The position numbers and the translations under genes were made by a program. The notes beneath the pieces were generated by a model, which saw only the letters and a list, made by a program, of their open reading frames with translations, made no database searches and was not told the origin of the DNA. Below are positions 36,955 to 47,533 of a stretch of DNA of 64,000 nucleotides, piece by piece. Each line of letters begins with the position of its first letter. Position 1 is the stretch's first letter. Origin of the DNA: Comamonas testosteroni (GTDB lineage: Bacteria > Pseudomonadota > Gammaproteobacteria > Burkholderiales > Burkholderiaceae_C); contig NZ_KZ984445.1 of the NCBI RefSeq assembly GCF_003569915.1, positions 124,001 to 188,000 on the forward strand. Direction: 5' to 3'.

Positions 36955-37027
36955 CCGAGCAAGAGCCGCCTCGCAGCGAAGGCATCGTCCCCCTTGAGGG
37001 GGAAGGCGCGAAGCGACTCAGGGGGTG
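36955..37027 (+). repeat. GC-rich interspersed repeat, family B, copy 4
   Basis: Short version: CGAGCAAGAGCCGCC, GCATCGTCCCCCTTG, AGGGGGAAGGCGC-gaa-GCGACTCAGGGGGTG. It ends two bases from the metZ stop codon. Confidence 0.8.
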
Positions 37028-37029
37028 TT

Positions 37030-38241
37030 TCACAGCGTATCCAGTCCGCGAGAAAGATCGGCCTTGAGATCGTCCAGATGTTCGAGGCCCACGGAAATAC
37101 GAATCAAGCCCTGACCCACGCCAGCGGACTGGCGCTGGGCTTCGGTCAGGCGGCCATGCGAGGTGCTGGCCGGGTGGGTGATGGTGGTCTTCACATCGCC
37201 CAGATTGGCAGTGATGGAGCACAGACGCGTGCTGTCGATCACGTGGAAAGCGTTGGCACGCAGTTGCTCGGCACCTTCGCCGATCACATCAAAGGCCAGC
37301 ACCGCACCGCCCATGCCGTTTTGCTGGCGCATGGCCAGATCGTGCTGAGGGTGGCTCTCGAGGCCGGGGTAGTACACACGGGCCACTTTGGGGTGAGCTT
37401 CCAGCCAGGCGGCAAAGTCCAGCGCCGCAGCGCTTTGGGCCTTGACGCGCAGAGCCAGCGTTTCCAGACCCTTCATCACCGTCCAGGCGTTGTACGGGGC
37501 AATGTTCAGTCCGCCGCTGCGCAGGAAGGTGCCCATGACCTTGTCCACCAGAGCGATGGAGCCACAGACGGCACCTGCCATCACACGGCCCTGGCCATCA
37601 AGGAACTTGGTGCCGGAGTGCACGATGATGTCCGCGCCGAACTTGGCGGGCTGCTGCAGGATGGGCGTGGCAAAGCTGTTGTCCACGGCCAGCAGCGCGT
37701 TGTGGGCGTGCGCCACTTCGGCCAGTGCGGCGATGTCGCACAGGTCGGTCAGCGGGTTGGTGGGCGTTTCCGCAAACAGCATGCGGGTGTTGGGCTTGAT
37801 GGCGGCCTTCCAGGCTTCAATGTCGGTTTGCGGCACGAAGGTGGTTTCCACACCGAAGCGGGCCATTTCCGTGCCCAGCAGCTTGATGGTGGAGCCGAAC
37901 ATGGACTGCGAGCAGATCACATGATCGCCCGTCTTGAGTGCCGTCAACGCCACCAGCAAGATGGCGGACATGCCCGTGGAGGTAGCGACAGCGCATTCCG
38001 TGCCTTCCATGGCCGCGAGGCGACGCTCGAAGCTGGTCACCGTGGGGTTGGTGGTGCGGCTGTAGGTGTAGCCCGGCTCTTCATTGGCAAAGCGGCGCGC
38101 GGCGGTCGCAGCATCGGGCTGCACAAAGCTGCTGGTCATGTACAGCGCTTCGCAATGCTCGCCCCACTGGCTACGCTCGACCGCTTCGCGCACGGCCAGA
38201 GTCTCGGGATGCAAACCTTCGGGTAATGTCTTGTTGGTCAC
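37030..38241 (-). CDS. metZ: O-succinylhomoserine sulfhydrylase
   Basis: PLP enzyme of the Cys/Met metabolism family that makes homocysteine from O-succinylhomoserine and sulfide. About 403 residues. Features: LPEGLHPETLAVREAVERSQ, EALYMTSSFVQPDAATAARRF, YSRTTNPTV, DNSFATPILQQP and the PLP lysine in HSGTKFLDGQGRVMAG. There is no ATG near the N-terminus; GTG at 38241 (VTNKTLPEGL) fits homologue starts, with TTG at 38310 as an alternative. It follows purF; the folC-dedD-cvpA-purF-metZ order is common in betaproteobacteria. Confidence 0.93.
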   Translation of the reverse strand: MTNKTLPEGLHPETLAVREAVERSQWGEHCEALYMTSSFVQPDAATAARRFANEEPGYTYSRTTNPTVTSFERRLAAMEGTECAVATSTGMSAILLVALTALKTGDHVICSQSMFGSTIKLLGTEMARFGVETTFVPQTDIEAWKAAIKPNTRMLFAETPTNPLTDLCDIAALAEVAHAHNALLAVDNSFATPILQQPAKFGADIIVHSGTKFLDGQGRVMAGAVCGSIALVDKVMGTFLRSGGLNIAPYNAWTVMKGLETLALRVKAQSAAALDFAAWLEAHPKVARVYYPGLESHPQHDLAMRQQNGMGGAVLAFDVIGEGAEQLRANAFHVIDSTRLCSITANLGDVKTTITHPASTSHGRLTEAQRQSAGVGQGLIRISVGLEHLDDLKADLSRGLDTL

Positions 38242-38487
38242 AATCGTCAAATCCAGATGGTTGGTACTGGCTTCAAGCCCGGCAGCAGGCTCTGTCGAGC
38301 CCTGGCGCAATCGCTTGACCAGCTTGACCGCAGGCCTGTGCCCTGGCGGTCTTCAAAGATGCCCTGCACGCATGTTTGGGCTGGATTTTGAGTCAAATCG
38401 CACTCAAATCCTGAATAAACATACGCAGAATGCTCACTTTAATATAGCAATCTGATTGCACAGCCCTGCCATTGTCCTCCTGAATGA

Positions 38488-38511
38488 AAAGGGTTGCCGA
38501 AGCAACCCTTT
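38488..38511 (-). terminator. Terminator after purF
   Basis: AAAGGGTTGC-cgaa-GCAACCCTTT, with TTTT on the minus strand; suggests metZ has its own promoter in the 300-base gap. Confidence 0.7.
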
Positions 38512-38544
38512 CACACTCAGTCATTCAGAAGGCGGCTTGCGCGC

Positions 38545-40053
38545 TCAGTTTTCCTGTGCATTGGGCAGAGAAAGGCGCGAAGTGTCTTCGCTTTCCTCTT
38601 CGCTGCCACGGTTACGGCCTTCGTTCAGAGCCGTCACTTCCTCGTCCGAAATGTCGCCGGTGATGTAGATGCCGTCAAAGCAGGAAGCCTCAAAACCATC
38701 AACCTTGGCATTGATCTTGCCAACGGCCTGCTTCATCGCGTCCACATCCTGATAGATCAGCGCGTCGCAGCCGATGACCTGACGGATTTCTTCCACGGTG
38801 CGGCCATGGGCCACCAGCTCGGCGCGGGTGGGCATGTCGATGCCGTAGACATTGGGGTGACGCACGGGAGGCGCAGCCGAAGCCAAGTAGACCTTGTTGG
38901 CACCGGCGTCACGCGCCATCTGCACGATTTCCTTGGAGGTGGTGCCGCGCACGATGGAGTCATCGACCAGCAGCACATTGCGACCCTTGAATTCGCTGCT
39001 GATGGCGTTGAGCTTCTGACGCACCGACTTCTTGCGCGCGCCCTGGCCCGGCATGATGAAAGTACGACCCACGTAGCGGTTCTTCACAAAACCTTCGCGG
39101 TAAGGGATGCCCAGCAGCTGCGCCAGCTGCATGGCACTGGGGCGGCTGGATTCTGGGATGGGAATCACGGCATCGATTTCACTGGGGGGAACCATGGAAA
39201 CCACGCGCTTGGCCAGCGTCTCACCCATGTTCAGGCGCGCCTGATAAACGGAGATGCCGTCCATGGTCGAATCGGGGCGGGCCAGATAGACAAACTCGAA
39301 CACGCAGGGGTTCAGGTGAGTGACATCAGCGCACTGCTGGCTTTCCACCTTGCCATCGTTGTGGATGAACACAGCTTCGCCAGGAGCAACGTCGCGGTCA
39401 AACACATGGTTCGTGCCTTCCAGCGCCACGGATTCGCTGGCCATCATGATGGTTCCGTCAGCGCCATGGCCCATGCACAGAGGACGGATGCCAAATGGAT
39501 CGCGGAAGGCCAGCAGGCCGTAACCAGCAATCAGCGCGATCACCGAGTACGAGCCCTTGATGCGCTTGTGCACGGCGCGCACGGCCTTGAAGATGTCGGC
39601 GCTTTGCAGCGGCGCACCACTGGAAGCACGGCCAATTTCGTGCGCCAGCACATTGAGCAGCACTTCGGAGTCGCTCTCGGTGTTGGTGTGGCGGTGATCG
39701 GTCTCCGCCAATTCGCGACGCAGCTGCTTGGCGTTGGTGAGGTTGCCGTTGTGCACCATCACGATACCGAAAGGCGCATTCACGTAGAAGGGCTGGGCCT
39801 CTTCCTCGCTCGATGCATTGCCAGCCGTCGGGTAACGCACCTGGCCTAGACCCACATCACCGGGCAGAGCGCGCATATTGCGGGTGCGGAACACGTCCTT
39901 CACCATGCCCTTGGCCTTGTGCATGAAGAACTTGCGTTCCTGCTGGGTCACGATGCCGGCTGCATCCTGCCCACGGTGCTGCAGCAGCAGCAAAGCGTCA
40001 TAAATCAGCTGATTCACGGGTGCGGTGCTGACCACACCAACGATTCCACACAT
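38545..40053 (-). CDS. purF: Amidophosphoribosyltransferase
   Basis: First committed step of purine synthesis: transfers the glutamine amide nitrogen to PRPP. 502 residues from MCGIVGVVSTAPVN; Cys2 becomes the N-terminal nucleophile of the glutaminase domain. NGNLTNAKQLRREL and RPLCMG are typical of that domain. The PRPP loop is LLVDDSIVRGTTSKEIV. It is of the short Gram-negative type without a propeptide. Start at 40053 follows from the Cys2 rule. cvpA lies upstream, as in E. coli. Confidence 0.96.
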   Translation of the reverse strand: MCGIVGVVSTAPVNQLIYDALLLLQHRGQDAAGIVTQQERKFFMHKAKGMVKDVFRTRNMRALPGDVGLGQVRYPTAGNASSEEEAQPFYVNAPFGIVMVHNGNLTNAKQLRRELAETDHRHTNTESDSEVLLNVLAHEIGRASSGAPLQSADIFKAVRAVHKRIKGSYSVIALIAGYGLLAFRDPFGIRPLCMGHGADGTIMMASESVALEGTNHVFDRDVAPGEAVFIHNDGKVESQQCADVTHLNPCVFEFVYLARPDSTMDGISVYQARLNMGETLAKRVVSMVPPSEIDAVIPIPESSRPSAMQLAQLLGIPYREGFVKNRYVGRTFIMPGQGARKKSVRQKLNAISSEFKGRNVLLVDDSIVRGTTSKEIVQMARDAGANKVYLASAAPPVRHPNVYGIDMPTRAELVAHGRTVEEIRQVIGCDALIYQDVDAMKQAVGKINAKVDGFEASCFDGIYITGDISDEEVTALNEGRNRGSEEESEDTSRLSLPNAQEN

Positions 40054-40257
40054 AGTTGCGTTCCATCTGTTTGCGAGGATCGCTCCTCGCCACACTCGCC
40101 TGCTTTGCCACCCATTGGCTAGCCTGCGCTTTGATATCAGGTGCTCGCGGATCGCGCCAGCACCAAACTCCTGTCAGGTCTGCCGCAGTTCACGGCCAAG
40201 ACCTCTATCCATCTATCCGCCACCTACCACCGATAGATGGAGGCCAAACCCGGCACT

Positions 40258-40758
40258 TCAAGTCGAAGCCGCGCCAGGCAGATACTGTTCCCACTCCTGC
40301 GGCAGCGCGGGCAAGACCCAGGCCAGCGCCTGTGTCAGCCAGGGCGCCACTGCAGACTCCTGCCACCACAGCCCCTTGTGCAGCGGCGTGTACTGAATCA
40401 CCAGCGCCAGCACCAGAAGCAGCAGCGCACCGCGCAACACGCCAAACAAGGCGCCCAGCGTGCGGTCCACGGGTCTCAGGCCCACCGCCTCTATCAGTTG
40501 CTTGCTCAGCCAGGACACCACACCCCAGGCGAACATGGCCCCCACCAACAGCAGCACAAAAGCGGCCGCATAGCGCAGTTGCATATCCCAGCCCTCCAGG
40601 GGCAGCCACACGGCTACCTCTTGCGCCCATGTGCGGGCAACCACAAAGGCCACCACCCAGCCCAGCAAAGAGAGCACCTCATAAACCAGACCACGCCAGG
40701 CCCCCAGCAGCATGGAGCCCAGCAAGATGGCCACAAAAATCCAGTCCAGCGTGGTCAT
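40258..40758 (-). CDS. cvpA: CvpA-family membrane protein
   Basis: 166-residue inner-membrane protein with four predicted helices (about 5-20, 28-45, 65-88, 105-125). [37 protein letters not shown] is the family start, and [19 protein letters not shown] is the conserved loop. In E. coli CvpA is needed for colicin V production and bile resistance, and sits before purF as here. Biochemical role not known. Confidence 0.92.
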   Translation of the reverse strand: MTTLDWIFVAILLGSMLLGAWRGLVYEVLSLLGWVVAFVVARTWAQEVAVWLPLEGWDMQLRYAAAFVLLLVGAMFAWGVVSWLSKQLIEAVGLRPVDRTLGALFGVLRGALLLLVLALVIQYTPLHKGLWWQESAVAPWLTQALAWVLPALPQEWEQYLPGAAST

Positions 40759-40781
40759 CGCTCAAAAATGCTCAGCGGCTG

Positions 40782-41780
40782 TCAGCCCTTGAACACAGAA
40801 GCAGGCAGACCCAGGGCCTTGGCGCGTGCAGCAGCCTTGTCAGCTTCTTCACGGCTCTTGAAAGGCCCCATGCGCACGCGGGTTCGCTTGCCGTCCTTGG
40901 TATCCACAGTTTGCGTAAACGCACCGCCGCCTAATTTGGCCTTGATCTCATTGGCCTTGCTCACCTCGGCAAAGGCGCCGATCTGCACGATAAAGCGTTC
41001 ATTGCCTGCGGCAGCTTCCTTGGAATTGTCCTTGGCCGAGGAAGCCTCAGGCGCACTGCGCCCCTCCAGCAAGGCACGGGCACGGGCTGCGTCATCAGCC
41101 TTGCTGGTGTCTGGCTTGTGCTTTTCGGGCTTGGGCTCGGGTTTCGCTTCAGGCTTGGGTTCAGGCTTTTTGACCTCGGGCTCGGGCTTTTTCGGCTCCG
41201 CCTTGGGCTTTTCAGGCTTGGACTCTGGCTTTGCCTCGGGTTTTGGCTCGGGCTTGCGCTCAGGTTTGACTTCCGGCTTGGGCTCGGGCTTTGCCTGGGG
41301 TTTGGGTTCAGGCTTGACCTCCGGCTTGGCAGCAGAGGTCACCGCCGCCACGCCAGCGGCTGCGCCCACAGCGGCAGCTCCGACCGCCGCTGTGGAAGTT
41401 GCGGGCCTTGAAGAAGGCGAAAGCACCTCTTCCCCATCATCCAGCGATGCATTGGCCGCCACACGGCCTGTAGGCGCGGGAGTGGAATGCGTCTGCCCAG
41501 CGACTTGCGCGCCAGGCACGACTTCGGGCGCGGCATTGGCTTGGTCGGGAATCTCAATCGGAATATTGACGGGAATGGGACGCGGCTGGGTATCGAACAG
41601 CAGCGGAAAGCCCACCACGCCGATCAGCACCAGCACGGCAGCGCCAATGAGGCGGTGGCGCGCCCGGCGACGCATGTCCTCCACGCTCTCGCCCTGCGCC
41701 AGACGGCTGGGGCGCTTGGCGCCAGCCACCGACTCAGCGTCGTCTTTCTTGCCAGGCCAACGGAAATTGAAAAGTGCCAT
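40782..41780 (-). CDS. SPOR-domain protein (DedD-like)
   Basis: 332-residue bitopic membrane protein. Short cytoplasmic N-terminus, one helix (about 44-62, [21 protein letters not shown]), a long periplasmic linker with tandem KPEPKPE-type repeats (about 150-225; DNA 41110-41335), and a C-terminal SPOR domain (about 255-332, [22 protein letters not shown]) that binds denuded septal peptidoglycan. Probably works at the division septum. Start at 41780 chosen over a longer extension. Between folC and cvpA, as in E. coli folC-dedD-cvpA-purF. Confidence 0.9.
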   Translation of the reverse strand: MALFNFRWPGKKDDAESVAGAKRPSRLAQGESVEDMRRRARHRLIGAAVLVLIGVVGFPLLFDTQPRPIPVNIPIEIPDQANAAPEVVPGAQVAGQTHSTPAPTGRVAANASLDDGEEVLSPSSRPATSTAAVGAAAVGAAAGVAAVTSAAKPEVKPEPKPQAKPEPKPEVKPERKPEPKPEAKPESKPEKPKAEPKKPEPEVKKPEPKPEAKPEPKPEKHKPDTSKADDAARARALLEGRSAPEASSAKDNSKEAAAGNERFIVQIGAFAEVSKANEIKAKLGGGAFTQTVDTKDGKRTRVRMGPFKSREEADKAAARAKALGLPASVFKG

Positions 41781-41835
41781 GAGTTCGGACTTGGTTGAGG
41801 CCTGCTGCTGCACCCCGTGCAGGCAGGCCACAGAC

Positions 41836-43161
41836 TCAATGAGCCAAGTGTTTGGCGTTCAGTCGGGGCGTGCCGTTTTGCAGCACACCGCCAACGGTGT
41901 AGAACGATCCAAAGACCACGATTCTATCAGCCGCCTCTGCCGCAGCGACGGCGGCATCCAGCGCCTGCTGAGGATTGGCAAAGCATTGCATGCTCACATC
42001 TTTGCGAACCAGGCCTTGGTCCTGCAACTGCTGCAGCTTGGCCTTGAGGCCTTCTGCCGTGTCGGCGCGGGCTATGGGCAGATCGGTGAAGTACCAGCGA
42101 TCGATCAGCGGAGCGACCTTGGTGAGCATATGCATCCAGTCCTTGTCCGCCATGGCGCCAAAGACAGCGTGCGTGGTCGGAAAGTAGCCCATGGCGTCCA
42201 GATTGGCCGTAAGCGCCGCCACCGAGTGCGGGTTGTGCGCCACGTCCAGCACCAGATTGGGCTGGCCGGGAATAATCTGGAAGCGCCCTGGCAGCTCCAC
42301 CATGGACAGTCCGGTTCTCACGGCCTGTGCCGTCACCGGCAGTTGGCTGCGAATGGCTTCAAACGCCGCCAGCACGCCAGCGGCGTTGACCAACTGGTTA
42401 GCACCGCGCAGTGCGGGGTAGGCCAGACCGGCATAGCGGCGGCCACGACCGGCCCAGCCCCACTGCTGCTTGTCGCCGTCGTAATTGAAGTCCTTGCCAA
42501 AGCGCCACAGATCGGCACCGATTTCCGCGGCGTGATCGATCACGCTCTGCGGCGGCATGGGGTCGCTGACCACCACAGGCTTGCCGGGGCGCATGATACC
42601 GGCTTTTTCGCGGCCAATGCTTTCGCGATCCGGGCCCAGCAGCTCCATATGATCCAGGTCGATGCTGGTGATCACGGCACAGTCGGTGTCGATGATGTTG
42701 GTGGCGTCCAGTCGGCCACCCAGGCCGACTTCCAGAATCGCCACATCGAGCTTGGACTGGCTCAGCAAATGCAGGATGGCCAGCGTGGTGAACTCAAAAT
42801 AAGTGAGCGCCACCTCATTGGCATCCTTGACTCTGGCTTGCTCCACCGCTTCAAAGTGGGGGATCAGCGCCTCGGCCGTGACGATCTCGCCACCTACGCG
42901 GCAGCGCTCTTCGAAGTGCACCAGATGGGGAGAGGTGAAAACACCGGGGCGAAAGCCCGATTGCAGGGCCACGGCTTCCAGCATGGCACAGGTGGAGCCC
43001 TTGCCATTGGTGCCTGCGACGGTGATGACGGGGCAATCGAATTTCAGGCCCATGCGCTGTGCGACTTCACGCACGCGATCCAGACCCAGGGCGATGTTCT
43101 GGGGATGCAGATGCTCGCAATAAGAGAGCCATGCATCCAAAGTGGGAAATGTGGTGTGCAT
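41836..43161 (-). CDS. folC: Bifunctional folylpolyglutamate synthase / dihydrofolate synthase
   Basis: Mur-ligase family enzyme that adds glutamate to dihydropteroate and to folates. 441 residues; ATP-binding loop [13 protein letters not shown], folate-binding [30 protein letters not shown] and [12 protein letters not shown] are typical. ATG at 43161 starts [20 protein letters not shown]. First gene of the folC-dedD-cvpA-purF run on the minus strand, divergent from the ArsC-like gene. Confidence 0.95.
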   Translation of the reverse strand: MHTTFPTLDAWLSYCEHLHPQNIALGLDRVREVAQRMGLKFDCPVITVAGTNGKGSTCAMLEAVALQSGFRPGVFTSPHLVHFEERCRVGGEIVTAEALIPHFEAVEQARVKDANEVALTYFEFTTLAILHLLSQSKLDVAILEVGLGGRLDATNIIDTDCAVITSIDLDHMELLGPDRESIGREKAGIMRPGKPVVVSDPMPPQSVIDHAAEIGADLWRFGKDFNYDGDKQQWGWAGRGRRYAGLAYPALRGANQLVNAAGVLAAFEAIRSQLPVTAQAVRTGLSMVELPGRFQIIPGQPNLVLDVAHNPHSVAALTANLDAMGYFPTTHAVFGAMADKDWMHMLTKVAPLIDRWYFTDLPIARADTAEGLKAKLQQLQDQGLVRKDVSMQCFANPQQALDAAVAAAEAADRIVVFGSFYTVGGVLQNGTPRLNAKHLAH

Positions 43162-43261
43162 ACTGGACGCTATTGTCGCCCACAGCCAGAGGCCCTATGT
43201 ACTGCGGCACATGGCAAAGTGCGTTAAACCTGCTTCCAATCGTTCCAGAATTTTTAATCTC

Positions 43262-43624
43262 ATGAGCAAGACCACCACTGTTTTCGGCATTCCCAACTGT
43301 GACACTGTCAAGAAAGCGCGCACCTGGCTGGATGAGCAAGGCATCACTTACCAGTTTCATGACTTCAAGAAGCAGGGCGTACCCGCCGATCGCCTGCCCG
43401 ACTGGATGAAGGCTGTGGGCTGGGAAAAACTGCTCAACCGCCAGGGCACGACCTGGCGCAAACTCGATGACGCCACCAAGGCCAGTGCCGTGGATGCGGC
43501 GTCGGCTGCTGCCGTAATGCAGGAACATGCCAGCGCCATCAAGCGCCCCGTGGTGGAATGGGCCGACGGCAAAATTACCGTGGGCTTCAAGGCCGATGAC
43601 TGGGCTGCCTTGCATAGCAAATAA
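43262..43624 (+). CDS. ArsC-family reductase (YffB/Spx-like)
   Basis: 120-residue thioredoxin-fold protein of the ArsC/Spx group. FGIPNCDTVKKARTWLDEQ has the single N-terminal Cys; KKQGVPADRLPDWMKAVGWEKLLNRQGTTWRKL is typical of YffB. Despite the family name there is no arsenic operon nearby, and an arsenate reductase role is doubtful; it may act as a glutathione-dependent thiol reductase. Start at 43262 chosen because upstream frame overlaps folC promoter space. Confidence 0.85.
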   Translation: MSKTTTVFGIPNCDTVKKARTWLDEQGITYQFHDFKKQGVPADRLPDWMKAVGWEKLLNRQGTTWRKLDDATKASAVDAASAAAVMQEHASAIKRPVVEWADGKITVGFKADDWAALHSK

Positions 43625-43756
43625 GCAACCACTCACACCCAATCGCGCCATTACACCGCTTTACCTAGCTTTACGTAACTGGAACCCAGGGTTGACCCGA
43701 TGCGGTTAACCTTTTCTCACTCTGAAGCGTTATAGGTTCAGAGATAGGAGTCTTCC

Positions 43757-44557
43757 ATGAAATCTTTGGCTGTTCTGACCATCGCCGCTCTCGCCGCCTC
43801 CGGGGCCTATGCCCAGGAGCGTGGCCGCGTGCTGTCGTCCTCTCCCATTACCCAGCAGGTGGCCGTGCCCCAGCAGGTGTGCTCGGACCAGCCCGTTGCC
43901 GTGGCACCCCGCCCTTCGGGAGCCGGTGCCGTGGTGGGTGCGATTGCGGGCGGTCTGCTGGGCAATGCCATTGGCGGCGGCGGTGGCCGCGCTGCCATGA
44001 CGGGTGCGGGTCTGATTGGTGGTGCCATGCTGGGCAACCAGGCAGAAGCTTCGGGCGCCCAACCCCAGTACCAGACCGTGCGCCAGTGCAGCACGCAGAC
44101 CTTCTATCAGAACCGTACCGTGGGATACAACGTGACCTATGAGTACAACGGTCGCAGCTACACCACACAGACGACCCAGCCGCCCGGCCAGTGGATTGCG
44201 CTGAATGTGCAGCCCATGGCCAACGATCAGGCCTACAGCAGCAATGGCTACTACGACAGCCAAGCACAGCCGCAATCGGCCTATTCGACCAATTACCAGA
44301 ACGGCTACCCGGCGGATTACCAGACCGGTTATCCCAACAGCTATCAAAGCGGCTACTACGCACCCCAGCCCGTGGCGCCCAGTTATTCGAGCAGCTATTC
44401 GGCCGCTGACTATGTGGCTCCGCTGCTGATTGGCGCCGTGATTGGTGCAGGTGCCTACTACGCCACGCGACCCAGCCACTACTACCGTGGCCATGGCGGC
44501 GGCTACTACCGTCCGGGCCATGGTGGCTATGGCGGTGGTCACGGCTGGCGCCGCTGA
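43757..44557 (+). CDS. Glycine-zipper 2TM-domain envelope protein
   Basis: 266-residue exported protein. Signal peptide MKSLAVLTIAALAASGAYAQ; then a glycine-zipper segment GAVVGAIAGGLLGNAIGGGGG...GLIGGAMLGNQ (about 58-95), typical of outer-membrane 17-kDa antigen-like proteins. The C-terminal half is Tyr/Gln-rich with tandem NYQNGYPADYQTGYPNSYQ-like repeats and ends in a GGYYRPGHGGYGG tail. GGAG precedes the ATG. Likely outer-membrane or periplasmic; the precise role is unknown. A strong terminator follows. Confidence 0.83.
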   Translation: MKSLAVLTIAALAASGAYAQERGRVLSSSPITQQVAVPQQVCSDQPVAVAPRPSGAGAVVGAIAGGLLGNAIGGGGGRAAMTGAGLIGGAMLGNQAEASGAQPQYQTVRQCSTQTFYQNRTVGYNVTYEYNGRSYTTQTTQPPGQWIALNVQPMANDQAYSSNGYYDSQAQPQSAYSTNYQNGYPADYQTGYPNSYQSGYYAPQPVAPSYSSSYSAADYVAPLLIGAVIGAGAYYATRPSHYYRGHGGGYYRPGHGGYGGGHGWRR

Positions 44558-44577
44558 TCTTGCCCTCGCGTCTGACC

Positions 44578-44608
44578 CAAGAGCCCCACCGCGGGGCTCT
44601 TGTTTTTC
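44578..44608 (+). terminator. Terminator of the glycine-zipper gene
   Basis: CAAGAGCCCC-acc-GCGGGGCTCTTG-like stem followed by TTTTT. Confidence 0.9.
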
Positions 44609-44696
44609 ATGCCTTTGGCGGGGATTCGCACGGCGGCGAATCCCCTGGCCTAAAATCAGAGGTTTTGATCCTCGACCACGCACAGCGTTCTCTTCC

Positions 44697-45014
44697 ATGA
44701 CCACCGAAACCATCAACAGCGTCAACCTGACTACCAAGGCCAATGTGTACTTCGACGGCAAGTGCGTCAGCCACAGTTTCACCCTGGCCGATGGCACCAA
44801 GAAGTCTGTCGGCGTGGTGCTGCCCGCGACCCTGACCTTTGGCACGGCTGCGGCAGAGATCATGGAATGCGTGGGCGGTGCCTGCGAATACAAGCTCGAC
44901 GGCAGCGATGAATGGAAGAAGTCCTCCGCCGGCGAGAGCTTCCACATCCCCGCGAACTCGAAGTTCGACATCCGCGTGACCGAGGCATACCACTACATCT
45001 GCCACTACGCCTGA
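44697..45014 (+). CDS. ppnP: Pyrimidine/purine nucleoside phosphorylase
   Basis: 105-residue cupin-fold enzyme (formerly YaiE/DUF1255) that phosphorolyses several nucleosides. Features: ANVYFDGKCVSHSFTLADGTKKSVGVVLP, then TFGTAAAEIMECVGGACEYKLDG, and FHIPANSKFDIRVTEAYHYICHYA at the C-terminus. Start MTTETINSVNL at 44697; the upstream frame runs back through a terminator and is not coding. Stands alone between the glycine-zipper gene and argG. Confidence 0.92.
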   Translation: MTTETINSVNLTTKANVYFDGKCVSHSFTLADGTKKSVGVVLPATLTFGTAAAEIMECVGGACEYKLDGSDEWKKSSAGESFHIPANSKFDIRVTEAYHYICHYA

Positions 45015-45046
45015 GCCCGGGCGGGCCCAGATTTCAAGACTTTTTA

Positions 45047-45090
45047 GCCTCAAGTCCATATATCAATTAGGCTTGCCGCTATCAATTTGA
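45047..45090 (+). repeat. AT-rich interspersed repeat, family A, copy 6
   Basis: GCCTCAAGTCCATATATC...GGCTTGCCGCTATCAATTTGA, ending ten bases before the argG start; its TTGA runs into the ribosome-binding region GAAGAG. Confidence 0.75.
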
Positions 45091-45097
45091 AGAGTAA

Positions 45098-46438
<1,341 letters not shown>

Positions 46439-46455
46439 TTCTTCTTAGCCTCTTC

Positions 46456-46491
46456 AAAAAGCCGCTGAGCGAAAGCTTCAGCGGCTTTTTT
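46456..46491 (+). terminator. Terminator of argG
   Basis: AAAAAGCCGCTGA / TCAGCGGCTTTTTT hairpin with T-run. Confidence 0.92.
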
Positions 46492-46665
46492 GTGTCTGAG
46501 CCTCGCGCAAATTCACCGCATCAGCGAGTGTTTTGACCTCGGGTATCCGATGACCTTCTCTGACAGAAAACCGCCATGAATGCGGATTCGCCTGCCTAAA
46601 ATGAGAGCACAAGCTGGCACGCATCCTGCATCCAGTTCGGGGACATCTTCACATCAAGGACGGGT

Positions 46666-47448
46666 ATGGCAACAAAGAATTGGGCTCTCGCACCTCTGGC
46701 AATCTTGGCCGCATGTGGCATGACGACTTTCTCTGCACAGGCTGCAGACCTCAAGGTCGCAATCGACCCAACCTACGAACCGTTTACCTACAAGACGCCT
46801 GATGGCAAGCCCACGGGTTTTGACGTGGACATTGCCAACGCCGTGTGCGAGCAGATCAAGCGCAAATGCGTGTTTGTGGAACAGGTCTGGGACAGCATGA
46901 TTCCCGGCCTGCAGGCCAAGAAGTACGACGTGATCGTCAGCTCCCTGTCCATGACCGACGAACGCCGCCGCGTCATCGATTTCTCTGACCGCTACTACAA
47001 GACGCCCAGCGCCATCGTGGTGAAAAAAGGCACGGCCTATACCGGCCCGGCATCTCTCAAGGGCAAGCGCATTGGCGTGCTCAAGGGCAGCACCCAGGAA
47101 AAATGGGCCATGGGTGAACTCAAGCCTGCAGGCGTGACCGTCGTGCCTTATGAGGCGCAGGATCAAGTCTATCTGGACATCAAGTCTGGCCGCCTCGACG
47201 GCACCGTGGCCGACAAGGTGGAAGTGCACGGCGGCTTCCTGCGCAAGCCCGAAGGCAAGGACTATGGCTATGTGGGCGCTGACCAGTACGAGACCAAGTA
47301 CTACGGCGACGGCATCGGCATCGGCATGCGCAAGGGCCAGAAGGAATTGAAGGACCAGATCAACGCGGCCATCAAGACCATTCGCAGCAACGGCACCTAC
47401 AACACCCTGGCCAAGAAGTACTTTGACTTTGACCCCTACGGCAACTGA
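46666..47448 (+). CDS. Polar amino-acid ABC transporter substrate-binding protein
   Basis: 260-residue family 3 periplasmic binding protein (HisJ/ArgT type). The signal segment ends AQA before ADLKVAIDPTYEPFTYKTPDGKPTGFDVDIANAVCEQIKRKC; LAAC at residues 14-17 would also fit a lipobox, so it could be lipid-anchored. SLSMTDERRRVIDFSDRYYK and GSTQEKWA carry the ligand-contact Ser/Thr and Arg. Basic amino acids (lysine, arginine, ornithine, histidine) are the probable ligands. First gene of the importer operon; a stable hairpin follows. Confidence 0.9.
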   Translation: MATKNWALAPLAILAACGMTTFSAQAADLKVAIDPTYEPFTYKTPDGKPTGFDVDIANAVCEQIKRKCVFVEQVWDSMIPGLQAKKYDVIVSSLSMTDERRRVIDFSDRYYKTPSAIVVKKGTAYTGPASLKGKRIGVLKGSTQEKWAMGELKPAGVTVVPYEAQDQVYLDIKSGRLDGTVADKVEVHGGFLRKPEGKDYGYVGADQYETKYYGDGIGIGMRKGQKELKDQINAAIKTIRSNGTYNTLAKKYFDFDPYGN

Positions 47449-47460
47449 TCACTGAAACCG

Positions 47461-47494
47461 CACTGCCCGCAACCATAGACTGGTGCGGGCAGTG
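47461..47494 (+). promoter_or_regulatory. Intercistronic hairpin after the binding-protein gene
   Basis: Ten-base-pair stem CACTGCCCGC / GCGGGCAGTG without T-run, between the binding-protein and permease genes. Such hairpins protect the 3' end of the first cistron so that the binding protein outnumbers the membrane parts. Confidence 0.65.
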
Positions 47495-47533
47495 TCATTT
47501 CAGCCGCTTGCATTTCACATCTTTCGGGCGCTG

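Noticed and set aside
40237-43227. 996-codon plus-strand frame across cvpA, the SPOR gene and folC
   Set aside because: It runs opposite three well-supported genes and through the KPEP repeat, which gives a Gly/Leu/Phe repeat artefact.
43262-43624. Arsenate resistance function for the ArsC-like gene
   Set aside because: Sequence is of the YffB type and no ars genes are near, so arsenic resistance is not supported.
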